This document shows positions 28,621 through 37,172 of a stretch of DNA of 64,000 nucleotides, piece by piece; within the stretch, counting starts at the first letter, position 1, and every line of letters begins with the position of its first letter. The notes under the pieces were generated by a model, which saw only the letters and a program-made list of their open reading frames with translations, ran no database searches and was not told the origin of the DNA. The DNA comes from Aculops lycopersici (lineage: Eukaryota > Arthropoda > Arachnida > Trombidiformes > Eriophyidae). Made by a program: the position numbers and the translations under genes. The DNA lies in the NCBI GenBank assembly GCA_015350385.1, contig WNKI01000001.1:9417118-9481117 (forward strand), in the 5' to 3' direction.

Positions 28621-29160
28621 TCACTTGGCTTTTTGCACTGTAAGCATCTCCGCGAGACCAGCTTCCAATTTCTTCTTCTTGGCCTCCTTCTTCTTAGCCT
28701 TAGCATCCTCTTCTTCTTTCTGTTGCACCGCCTGTAGAAACCTTTCATCCGTCGGCTTGGCTCGGTATCCTAGAAGTTCTCTAACCTCCTCGATCATTGC
28801 TTCTCTTTGTCGTGTCCATTCCTCCTTCTCCCGTTTCTTAGCCTCGATCTTGTCGAAGAATTCTTTGAAAGCTGCTGGTAGCTTTTGAAGATTAGAATAT
28901 ACCTCCTCTTCACGCTCCCTTCTCGATTTGATTGCTTCTTCTTTCTTGGCTTTACTCTCGGCTATGAGATCTTCAAGTTTAGGACAGAATGCCTCTTCGT
29001 ATTGCTTCATATACGTGAGTTCCTCTTTTCTCGGCCATAGAACTCCAGGATTCAAGCCCGACCGTCTTCCGTGTCGGCCAAAAAGTGCCTTGACATATTC
29101 TTTTCTGTAGTGTTTTATGTTGGTGAGACGATTCATTTTGTTATATCCTAAATGAGACAA
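28621..29160 (-). CDS. GADD45GIP1: Mitochondrial ribosomal protein mL64 (CRIF1/GADD45GIP1)
   Basis: A 179-residue, highly charged, helical protein. The conserved path is YGR/FGRHGRRSGLNPGVLWP, then an EEAFCPKLEDL stretch, a long Lys/Glu/Arg coiled coil, ELLGYRAKPTDERF and a Lys-rich tail. GLxPxxLWP and ELLGYxxxPxxxRF match animal CRIF1, a large-subunit mitoribosomal protein near the exit tunnel that supports membrane insertion of nascent chains. An alternative start at 29136 (MNRLTN) would drop eight residues. It is convergent with LARS2 and divergent from the small coiled-coil gene. Confidence 0.85.
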   Translation of the reverse strand: MSHLGYNKMNRLTNIKHYRKEYVKALFGRHGRRSGLNPGVLWPRKEELTYMKQYEEAFCPKLEDLIAESKAKKEEAIKSRREREEEVYSNLQKLPAAFKEFFDKIEAKKREKEEWTRQREAMIEEVRELLGYRAKPTDERFLQAVQQKEEEDAKAKKKEAKKKKLEAGLAEMLTVQKAK

Positions 29161-29501
29161 ATATTTATTTAGCGAACTTAGACCATGATGAGCTCGAAAT
29201 TAGTAAAAGAAAAACAATAAATTAGAGCTTGATGTTAGTGAACAAAAAGAAGAGAGCATGATGTTTTTGTTTTGCGAGACCGCATGCGCACGATTCTGTC
29301 GATCGTTGCATGTACGACGCACGAAGAACTGTTGTTGCATCGCAACTCGTGCAACACAAAAGTTCTCTAGCTCCTTTGTCTTTTCTGGTACAGTTAACTA
29401 CCGTTAGAAACAATTCACTACCTGAATTTCACGCTTAAATATATTGATACAGATATTTAGATATTTATGAATTGTAATCGAGACCATAATACATATCGAA
29501 T
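29161..29501. promoter_or_regulatory. Divergent promoter region, mL64 / coiled-coil gene
   Basis: A 340-bp gap between two divergent starts. The minus ORF at 29222-29413 has no protein-like features. Confidence 0.35.
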
Positions 29502-30035
29502 ATGGAGATGAACAGGTTCAATCTTGAATTTGAAAGATTAGGCGGTTGTGAGATAAGACCAGATCAAGAAGAGCCCAGGGCTTTAGGAGGTAAGATTGAT
29601 CATGACTAATCACATTTTATCCTTTTTTATACTGTCTACTGACCTTCCCTGTCACTTCTCGAACATACAGAACTCGACGACTTGACTCAACTTATGTTGA
29701 ATTGCAAAGAGGCTCAATCGGACTTGACATCTCACGAGCAGAAGCTTGACAGATTGAAGGATAAAAACAAGAAAATGAGAGCCGAGCTGATCCAATCTCT
29801 CATCGCCGCAGAGGAATTAAGAGGAAGAAAAGAGGCCATCTTGGTCAACATAGAAAAACTAAAATCAAATCTGGGTCCATGGGAAAGGGACCACGTCTTG
29901 AAATTGTTCGAGGATGATACTCGTGCAATTTGCAACAAGTTCTCAGTTACGAGCCAGCGAACTCTGATACAGAAGATTGAGGAAGCCAAATCGAAATTGG
30001 TCAAGTTTGGTATCATGCATCAATATGTTAAATGA
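29502..30035 (+). CDS. Small coiled-coil protein, two exons, function unknown
   Basis: Exon 1 is 29502-29589 (MEMNRFNLEFERLGG) and exon 2 is 29671-30035. The 81-bp intron has donor GTAAGA and acceptor ACATACAG, and splicing is in frame (phase 1), giving 150 residues. The product is almost entirely helical and charged: a coiled coil from about residue 35 to 90 (heptads in SDLTSHEQKLDRLKDK and RAELIQSLIAAEELRGRK) and a second helical part containing WERDHVLKLFEDD. No signal peptide or membrane segment is seen. I do not recognise the family; a small subunit of a cytoskeletal or kinetochore complex is possible but unproven. AATAAA follows at 30042-30047. Confidence 0.7.
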
Positions 30036-30424
30036 GTTCCGAATAAACTATTCAATAGATGATCATTTACAGCTGTAGTTTGAGTGTTTTTTGATTAGAG
30101 TCTGCATATTACCTGAACGAGATGCCTCGATAAGTGGCTTCATCGTACAGAGAGGCTGGCATCATCATGTGACCATCGCAGCGAGCCGGCGTTATCGTTA
30201 GTACTCGTAAAGCTGCCGCGGTCTCTCAATCGAACGCGCGGCGTGAATAGAGTATGCGCTCATATCCCCGTCGCACATTGAAGCACCAGCTGATGAAAAT
30301 CCTTCTTAGGCATCCTAATCTTCTTACGACTACGACTAATTCGTCATTATTATATCAGATACAAGCAAAAATTACTATTGTCATTTTACTTTACTGGATG
30401 GAATAGAAAAAGCAAGTTATCAAA
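30036..30424. promoter_or_regulatory. Centractin upstream region
   Basis: 390 bp between two plus-strand genes with no ORF. It should hold the 3' UTR of the coiled-coil gene and the promoter of the next. Confidence 0.35.
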
Positions 30425-31570
30425 ATGGAGCTCAGTCCTATGATGAATCAGCCGGTTGTCATCGACAATGGGTCCGGCACGATAAAGGCAGGATTTGCGG
30501 GTGATGAAGAGCCTAAGTGTATCATCGCTAACTATGTCGGTAGACCCAAGTATATTCGTGTAATGGCAGGTGGCCTAGAGGGTGACCACTTCATAGGTAG
30601 GAGTGCCGAACAGCATAGAGGTTTATTAAGTATCAAATATCCGATGGAACATGGAACTGTAGTGGACTGGAACGATATGGAACTTATTTGGCATCACATT
30701 TACTCCAAAGAACAACTGCAAATCTTTGCTGAAGAACATCCAGTACTCATCACAGAATCACCAGTAAATCCCAGAAGAAATCGAGAACGAACGGCCGAGA
30801 TATTATTTGAAACTTTCAATGTGCCAGCTTTATTTATATCAATGCAAGCAGTCCTGTCGCTCTATGCCTCAGGTAGAACTACCGGTGTCGTCCTAGATTC
30901 GGGCGATGGAATCACACAAGCTGTTCCAATCTACGAGGGCTTCGCCTTACCTCTATCTATCGTCAGGACGGACGTTGCTGGACGTGATATCACCAAGTTT
31001 CTAAAGTTTCTGATGAGAAAGGAAGGACTCACCCTGAACTCGACAGCAGAGTTTGAGGTTGTGAAGAAGCTTAAGGAACAAGCTTGTTATATCACATCAA
31101 GCCCTCTGAGGGCTCTAGACGATTTGGCAGCGGCCAGTGACTCTGAGAGAATGTCATATACCTTACCCGATGGACATAGTATCGAAATCGGTACAACATC
31201 GCGCATAAAGGCACCAGAAATCCTCTTCAGACCTGACTTGATTGGTAGCGAGAGCGAGGGTATCCACGAAGTTCTAGTTAATAGTATTGCAAAGAGTGAT
31301 TTAGAATTGAGGAAAGTTTTCCTGGAAAATATTGTCCTTAGTGGCGGTAGTACTCTATTCAAAGGCTTTGGTGAAAGACTGTTGGGTGAGGTCAAGAAGG
31401 CTGTGCCTAAGAATTCACACATCAAAATCTTTTCCTCGCCAAAGAGACTGTACTCAACGTGGACAGGAGGATCTATTTTAGCCAATTTGGGTTCATTCAA
31501 GAGGATGTGGGTTTCGAAACGAGAATACGAAGAAGAGGGTCACCGAGCAATCCATCGGAAGACAGTTTAA
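30425..31570 (+). CDS. Arp1: Centractin (actin-related protein 1), dynactin filament subunit
   Basis: A 381-residue actin-fold protein. Stretches such as NQPVVIDNGSGTIKAGFAG, ANYVGRPKYIRVMAGG, EHPVLITESPVNPR, ETFNVPALFISMQAVLSLYA, TGVVLDSGDG, LFRPDLIG and IVLSGGSTLFKGFG, plus the end HRAIHRKTV, match centractin rather than actin (which has DIRKD and ends KCF). Arp1 forms the short filament of dynactin, the activator of cytoplasmic dynein. The ATP-binding phosphate loops are intact. The stretch TSSPLRALDDLAAASDSERM is more divergent than in insects and vertebrates. It is intronless and convergent with TFIIF-beta, 290 bp away. Confidence 0.95.
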   Translation: MELSPMMNQPVVIDNGSGTIKAGFAGDEEPKCIIANYVGRPKYIRVMAGGLEGDHFIGRSAEQHRGLLSIKYPMEHGTVVDWNDMELIWHHIYSKEQLQIFAEEHPVLITESPVNPRRNRERTAEILFETFNVPALFISMQAVLSLYASGRTTGVVLDSGDGITQAVPIYEGFALPLSIVRTDVAGRDITKFLKFLMRKEGLTLNSTAEFEVVKKLKEQACYITSSPLRALDDLAAASDSERMSYTLPDGHSIEIGTTSRIKAPEILFRPDLIGSESEGIHEVLVNSIAKSDLELRKVFLENIVLSGGSTLFKGFGERLLGEVKKAVPKNSHIKIFSSPKRLYSTWTGGSILANLGSFKRMWVSKREYEEEGHRAIHRKTV

Positions 31571-31861
31571 GTGATACACAAAAAGGTAGTCTCGCGAATT
31601 TCAGGCAATCAACCAGTCACCCAGCCTTCCGGCAAGCAGCCACACCAAAATGAAGATAATATTTAACATGATGAATTGATAACTTATTATGTCTCAACAC
31701 CACAAAACAATTCAGAATCAACCCTAAAGCATCACCACTCTATTGAAAGTCGTTGATCTCAACTTGAGTGCAAGATATATGGTCGAGTAGAAAAGTACCT
31801 GAGAATAGATGGGTATACGCTTGCGAGGAGATAGATTAAAATTTCGATCGATTCCCATCAT

Positions 31862-32641
31862 TCATTTTGAACTTGATGCTGATTTGTAATGTCTATACTC
31901 TGGTTTGAGTTCCCACATATTTTTGTGGGTACCACTTGGACAGTAAGTGCAATACTCTTTTAAAACCTCCTTCAGGTATGGGATAGGTTGACTTGTCATC
32001 CTTTGCAGGTCCTTGATATTGTAGTACTGTTGTTTCTCGAAGGCACTAAACAGCCTACCTTGCACAACCTCTTTGTCTTCTCGTATCATCTTCTTTGATT
32101 CCTCCTTTCTCTTTCGCATATCAGCTTCATGGGCGAGCTGACTTGCTCCTCGCGGCTTGTAAGATGTCACCGCTTTGTCCAGTATCTGAGTAACTCGATT
32201 CGGCTTGGCCGCTTGCTTGATGGCCGTAGTCTTTAGGTTCATATAAGACATGTCACCCTTGGGTCTCATCTCACCACGAAATTTAACCTCTCCCTCGACT
32301 GAGATCTTTTCGTTGCTATTGTTACTGATGGCTCCATTGTTATTGCCGTTATTTGCCGAGGAAGAGGTACCTTTGTTTTGCGATAGGATGACCATTTTCT
32401 GGTGTGTTAAGGGTGTGAGTTTCATCGTATGTTCGCTTGGAATTTGTGAGTCAGGACCTGATGAGGCTGCAGCAGCAACGAGCTTAGGATCGGCCACAAA
32501 CTTAGGTGGAACTACACCATTTTTGGGCACTTGGAGTTTGCCCAGAGTGGAGTTCGAAGGGGCATTCTTCCATGATTGGGCCAGATATTTTGGAACCTTG
32601 ACTAGCCAGACGTCGCGACAGTTTGTAGCATCAACATCCAT
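31862..32641 (-). CDS. TfIIFbeta: TFIIF beta subunit (RAP30)
   Basis: This is the general transcription factor that binds RNA polymerase II with TFIIF-alpha and helps load it on promoters. I start at 32641 (MDVDATNC), because DVWLVKVPKYLAQSW right after it is the conserved beginning; an in-frame Met at 32665 adds eight residues. The 259 residues show the N-terminal dimerisation barrel, GEVKFRGEMRPKGD with a linker (RVTQILDKAVTSYKPR) and the C-terminal winged helix (LFSAFEKQQYYNIKDL, QPIPYLKEVLKEYC, WELKPEYRHY). A Ser/Asn-rich insertion lies near residues 95-115. Size fits animal RAP30 (about 249-277 residues). It is intronless. Confidence 0.94.
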   Translation of the reverse strand: MDVDATNCRDVWLVKVPKYLAQSWKNAPSNSTLGKLQVPKNGVVPPKFVADPKLVAAAASSGPDSQIPSEHTMKLTPLTHQKMVILSQNKGTSSSANNGNNNGAISNNSNEKISVEGEVKFRGEMRPKGDMSYMNLKTTAIKQAAKPNRVTQILDKAVTSYKPRGASQLAHEADMRKRKEESKKMIREDKEVVQGRLFSAFEKQQYYNIKDLQRMTSQPIPYLKEVLKEYCTYCPSGTHKNMWELKPEYRHYKSASSSK

Positions 32642-33176
32642 GGCTTTCTTTGAAATATGTATCACTAATAAATGAGAATGTAGAAGGAGTTGCGAATTAT
32701 TTTATGGTTTGTTGTGGTTTCTATTTTTGTTTTGAGTGGTTCAGAAAGAACCTCGTGTTGTGAGCGGCGCGGGAAATCTTTAGTTCATGAGTGACCAAAA
32801 TTTCTCCGTCAACAAAGCGAGGCCACTCGAATGTTATCTCTCTATCTAGATATACACCTATAACTGTAACAGATATGGATTTGACTGTCATTAATTCCTG
32901 TCAATGGTACCAGATAACTCGGCGACTGACTTGTTTCAATTGAATGGCAATTCATAGGATTGCTATCTAGGAGCTTAGATGTAAGTAAGACATGGAGAAA
33001 AAGTTGTGATGTTCAATAGTTTGGTTCTGGTAACCAAGACTTCAACAAGTGAGTGTTTATTGACTGTTTAACAAAACTTATGAATTGGACTCTAATCAAT
33101 ACCAAGTATAATATCCGTTTGTGCTGGGCTTTTTTCCATTATTTCTCCCAAACTAGGTTCAATTATTACCATCAGT
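32642..33176. other. Intergenic region upstream of TFIIF-beta
   Basis: No ORF or repeat supported. It contains the TFIIF-beta promoter side and the 3' flank of the chitin-binding gene. Confidence 0.35.
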
Positions 33177-33683
33177 CTAGCTACTCCCGCCGAGACGTGA
33201 GCCATAAGCTCGCGAGACCAAATCATGGGCAGCAGTGAGGTCCGAGTCGCGAACCGACGGAGCTTGCGTGTCCCCAAAGTAGTCGTTTACGTAATAAAAG
33301 TCTCGGGCATTCTCGCAAGGAACTGCATCTTCAGGATGAGAGCAGGACAAGGTTACCTGGTTGAAGACTGTTTGATTACCGCACATGAAACTCCAGTGGT
33401 TGTTGTAAATTGATCCATCCGACATCTTGAACGACTGGCATATATGAAAGATGCGACATTCATTATCTGGATCCGCGTAATAACCGTAGCCTAAACCATC
33501 GCAACTGAATGTGGTGCGTATATTTGGACCCAGGATAAGCTCAGCGCCATCAGGTAGCTCGTAAAGCGCGCGTTTCACCTGTATGATTTGATTTCCGGAA
33601 TGACGGGCGAGTTGCAGCGCATGATGATAGTGGTGGGTATCATTCGGTCGGTCAGAGAAGTTGGGCATGGGATAATAATTAAA
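33177..33683 (-). CDS. Chitin-binding (CBM14/peritrophin-A) protein, terminal exon
   Basis: 168 codons end in a stop at 33177. The single CBM14 domain carries six Cys in SCDGLGYGYYADPDNEC, HIC, FMC, LSC and PCEN order, with the aromatic residues that contact chitin (YGYYAD, NECRIFHIC). The family binds chitin of cuticle or peritrophic matrix outside the cell. There is no signal peptide in this exon. A splice acceptor (TTACTCAG) lies just before 33683 and gives phase 0, so a 5' exon with a leader should lie upstream on the minus strand. Two candidates with phase-0 junctions are seen (34121-34345 and 36945-37172). It is alternatively a first exon starting at 33668, but a secreted protein without a leader would be odd. 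Confidence 0.75.
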   Translation of the reverse strand, partial: FNYYPMPNFSDRPNDTHHYHHALQLARHSGNQIIQVKRALYELPDGAELILGPNIRTTFSCDGLGYGYYADPDNECRIFHICQSFKMSDGSIYNNHWSFMCGNQTVFNQVTLSCSHPEDAVPCENARDFYYVNDYFGDTQAPSVRDSDLTAAHDLVSRAYGSRLGGSS

Positions 33684-34126
33684 CTGAGTAAGTATCTACC
33701 ATCATTATTGGAGCATTAGTGAAATCATCCCAATGAGTTCTGGAATAGAGTTTGCTGATTTATGTCGAAGTCGGTAAAACAATCCCGTTGGCAACTTAAT
33801 CTCGAAATCAAGTGGCCGATCACGCGGTTTCAGTAAGCTGCCAACGAGGAGCCGACTGGATAGCTGTATTCCTATTCAAATCCCATTGTATTCAATGAAG
33901 ACATCAGATCTCAGCTCATGGTTGACGAGATCTGCTCACAAGAATCACAACAGCCGCTAAGCTCCACAAGTCTTGCCGTAGTGCGCATAATATGATAGCA
34001 AATTGAGCATCTAAGACAATGGATGTTCCTCCAAAAGAACATGGGACTGGCATCAAATTGAAGCCAAACTTTCAAACACTACATACTACTAATGCGCTTT
34101 TGTGCAAACTCACATGCAAACTAGCG

Positions 34127-34345
34127 ATAGACTTGTTGTTGCGATTGAACTAACGCCGGAACTACATTTAAGATTTCGAGGAGCACGGCGTTGGGATGAA
34201 GCGGCGATGAGAGATTAACATTTATCCAAGAGGAAATGAATTTATCGGCGGAACTTCCGCTAGCAGTAAGCGTACAGAGGAAATACAACCAACACATCAA
34301 GCTGACGGAAGACAGCAGCCTGTTAAACAGGTGTCTTCGCTGCAT
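34127..34345 (-). CDS. Candidate 5' exon with signal peptide for the chitin-binding gene
   Basis: The frame from the Met at 34345 starts MQRRHLFNRLLSSVSLMCWL and continues FLCTLTASGSS, a good signal peptide with a cleavage-like end, then about 40 residues to SQQQ. A GT after the last CAA (at 34126) would give a phase-0 junction to the chitin-binding exon, but the donor (GTCTAT) is weak. A stop follows nine bases later. It could be a separate tiny gene or chance. Confidence 0.35.
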
Positions 34346-35137
34346 TGCAAAAGCAGGCGAGTGCATTGTTTCAGGTTTAGCTAATGGTTGCTAGTAGTTG
34401 GCACAGTGGTTTGCTTGTAGCCGCCGATTATAATATTATAATGTTAGATAACCAATAAACAAATAGAGATGCGTACTGTGCTAATTATCGATTTGCTAGC
34501 AAAGTTTTTGGCAGACAGTTGGACAGACGGACGGGTCGACTTATGGGTTGCTATTAGCGCGATTATTTTGACCGATGTGATTACTGTTGTTGCGTAATGC
34601 GCATATCAAACAAGTTATTTGTAACCGTGCAAGTCATCGTCTAGCTTTACGTTGCCTAAAGCTAGACATTAGAAATGAATCGGAGGTGAGATGCAACGAA
34701 ACAATAAACTACCTGTAAGTTGGCACGTGAGTTAACCTTCTGCTTAAAAGAGCGATGAAAAGCCGCAGGTAACGTTTCAGCTGCCGCTTACCTGAAACAA
34801 GCAGAAGGAAAGTGAGAAAGACAGAGGCCAAATGTGAAGGCTACGCAACTGAAACAATCGGCGAGTCATCCACCTGGATTCCAATAGCCGGTGGTATAAG
34901 CTGGCGGAGGGAGTAAAAGGACGAGTAATGATGACATCATAATCGTCTGGCGGAACTACACGATTTTGTTCATTCGAAACTCGCGCAAACTAAACTCTTT
35001 CTCTCCCTCTCACGCTAACTCTTACACACGGCCATTGACCACCGGCCAGCAAATTGGACGACACTTGAGCCATTAACGCCGCAAATTTACGTCTACACGG
35101 CAACGGGTGAAACTCTCCTCTCTCTCTCTCCTCTCTC

Positions 35138-35185
35138 NNNNNNNNNNNNNNNNNNNNNNNNNNNNNNNNNNNNNNNNNNNNNNNN
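35138..35185. other. Assembly gap (48 N)
   Basis: A run of 48 N lies between a CT microsatellite and a TACG microsatellite, so the break is caused by repeats. The true length is unknown. Confidence 0.98.
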
Positions 35186-35284
35186 TACCGTACGTACGTA
35201 CGTACCGTACCGTACCGTACGTACCGTACGTACGTACGTACGTACGTACGTACGTACTACGTACTACTCGTACTACGTACTCTA

Positions 35285-35374
<90 letters not shown>
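35186..35374. repeat. TACG and TC microsatellites
   Basis: TACG/TACCG repeats run from 35186 to about 35280, followed by a nearly perfect TC dinucleotide run to about 35374. The ORF read through them is not a gene. Confidence 0.95.
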
Positions 35375-35379
<5 letters not shown>

Positions 35380-36944
35380 TGCTAGAGTCAGAATCCATCG
35401 TCTCGCTTGGACTTTAAATGGCAGAGAAAATTGAGTTGTCTTCTCGTTCGGCTATCCATCTCTTGGGCCGATTTGCTCGCCTTCAAGCGTTGAGATTACC
35501 ATAAACGGCAAACTAGCAAGCAAAACCAATTTGCAGTTTCAATCTCCCAGTTAGTTGTGGTTGGTGGTTGTGACTGTGGCTAGCTTGGCAACTATTTAGT
35601 TTTCTAAGGATTTTCTTTGGCCAAGCAGCTCAATGCAACAACTTAAACAAGAGACTGGCACTTGTTATCATTTAAAGCGTTGCGACAGCTCGAGTCGCTC
35701 AATTATTGGGAATATCGAAGCTATTGAGTTTGTTCAAGTTGAAATTTATTCACCAATTTCAAGATTCATTTGTATTCATTGCTCTTAAAACTAGAAGAGA
35801 AGCTAATGGAAGCGCTACAAGATCATTAGGCGCTTTTATTTGTTGTACTAGACGGCGGAGGCAGTGTTAGCAACAACAACACAAGTGCAATCTGATTAGT
35901 GTCGTCTACATGGTCAGGACCTGCAACCGGAAACTGAAAACAGCGACTTGCTCCGGACGGAGAATGAGCAGTAACACCTGTAATTTGGCTCTCGTAAACT
36001 CAATTGCTTCCGTCGGCGAGACTCGGAGTCGCCGAGAAGACGGGCGTGCAAAATTACGGCGCCAGCATCAATGGCCACCAACTAACTTTGCGAGCTCACC
36101 TGGGTGGCCGAAGCAACTCGGCTTCCCGTCCTGTCACTCGTTTGTCATTGTCATTGTTCATATCCCTTTCTCTCCTTCTTTCGCTAATCCAGCAGTGTTA
36201 GCATCCATTCAAGCAACAACCACCTAACAAGTTGTTGCTGCAACTCGCGCCAACAACTCGTTGCCGAGCGCCGAGTGCCGAGTGCCGAGCGCCCAGCGTG
36301 AAGCGCTAATGTATATTGTCGCCATTGTTGCGTTTCCGGCCTTTCCTCTCTCATCCATCGAGCAGATAGATAGAAAGAGGTGGACAACAAAACTAGGTAG
36401 CTGCCAACTTGACCCTGATGATGCCACCGACTGCTCGCTGACATCCTTGCCGCTAACTGCTGCCGCTAGTGCTCGGTCATCTAGATATCAAGGATACTGC
36501 AACAAGTGGCATTAGTTTATGATGAGCTAGTCGCGTAACGAATGACATGATTCAAGCTCGACAATGATTCTCTCTCTCTCCCTCTCTTTCAACCTCACCC
36601 TCGCTCTTTCTATCAGCTGCAACCAATGCGATTGCTACCCTTGTGTCGATTGACCGCCTGGCGGGTGGTAGTTGCCAATAATCGAATCAAGTCGTCATCG
36701 TTTTAGATTGAAAACCGAACCAAATTGAGCTTGCAACGAGTGAGCTGCTCGCTGTGCCATTGAATTATCTCATCTCATCTCAACTCTTGGAACAACTTTC
36801 AAAATTTTACCAACTAACCAATTCCAACATTTACTAAACTCTGTCTCTCTTAACTGGCCACTTGTTTAGTCGGTCAGTTTCAGTTTGATTTCCGCATTCT
36901 TAAACTTGACCACTATTTCTAATCAATAAAAGACCTTTACTTAC

Positions 36945-37172
36945 CCTCCGGTGCAACTCCATCGAGTTTATTGCCGTAGGCACCAAGACCAAAAACACGA
37001 TAATAGTCAAGCCAACGAGCAGGCAAACTCGAAGATTTGGTCTCGTTGAGCTCATCTCTTGGACTCCCTTCTGCCACCTGCCACCTTCCGGTTTTGGTTC
37101 CTCCGCTTGCCTCCCTGTTTGGCCATCAACTCTTCCGGCCTCAGAATTTGGGTGCTGGTAGTTTGACATCAT
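36945..37172 (-). CDS. Candidate first exon encoding a transmembrane anchor
   Basis: 76 codons begin with MMSNYQHPNS. A polar, Gly/Glu/Gln-rich N-terminal part is followed by one strong hydrophobic span (VCLLVGLTIIVFLVLVPTAI, about residues 48-68). A consensus donor (AGG followed by GTAAGT) at 36944 ends the exon in phase 0. This looks like the start of a type II or signal-anchored protein. The only downstream minus-strand exon with a matching phase-0 acceptor that I see is the chitin-binding exon at 33683, which would imply a 3.2-kb intron. The partner may also be missed. Confidence 0.45.

Larger units (their letters stand above)
34367..36944. other. Long non-coding stretch with gap and microsatellites
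   Basis: No gene supported. It probably forms the intron and promoter region of the chitin-binding gene. The repeats and assembly gap are listed separately. Short ORFs at 35910-36515 overlap on both strands and are low complexity. Confidence 0.4.

Noticed and set aside
35107..35385. ORF across the gap and microsatellites
   Set aside because: It consists only of translated CT and TACG repeats plus undefined bases.
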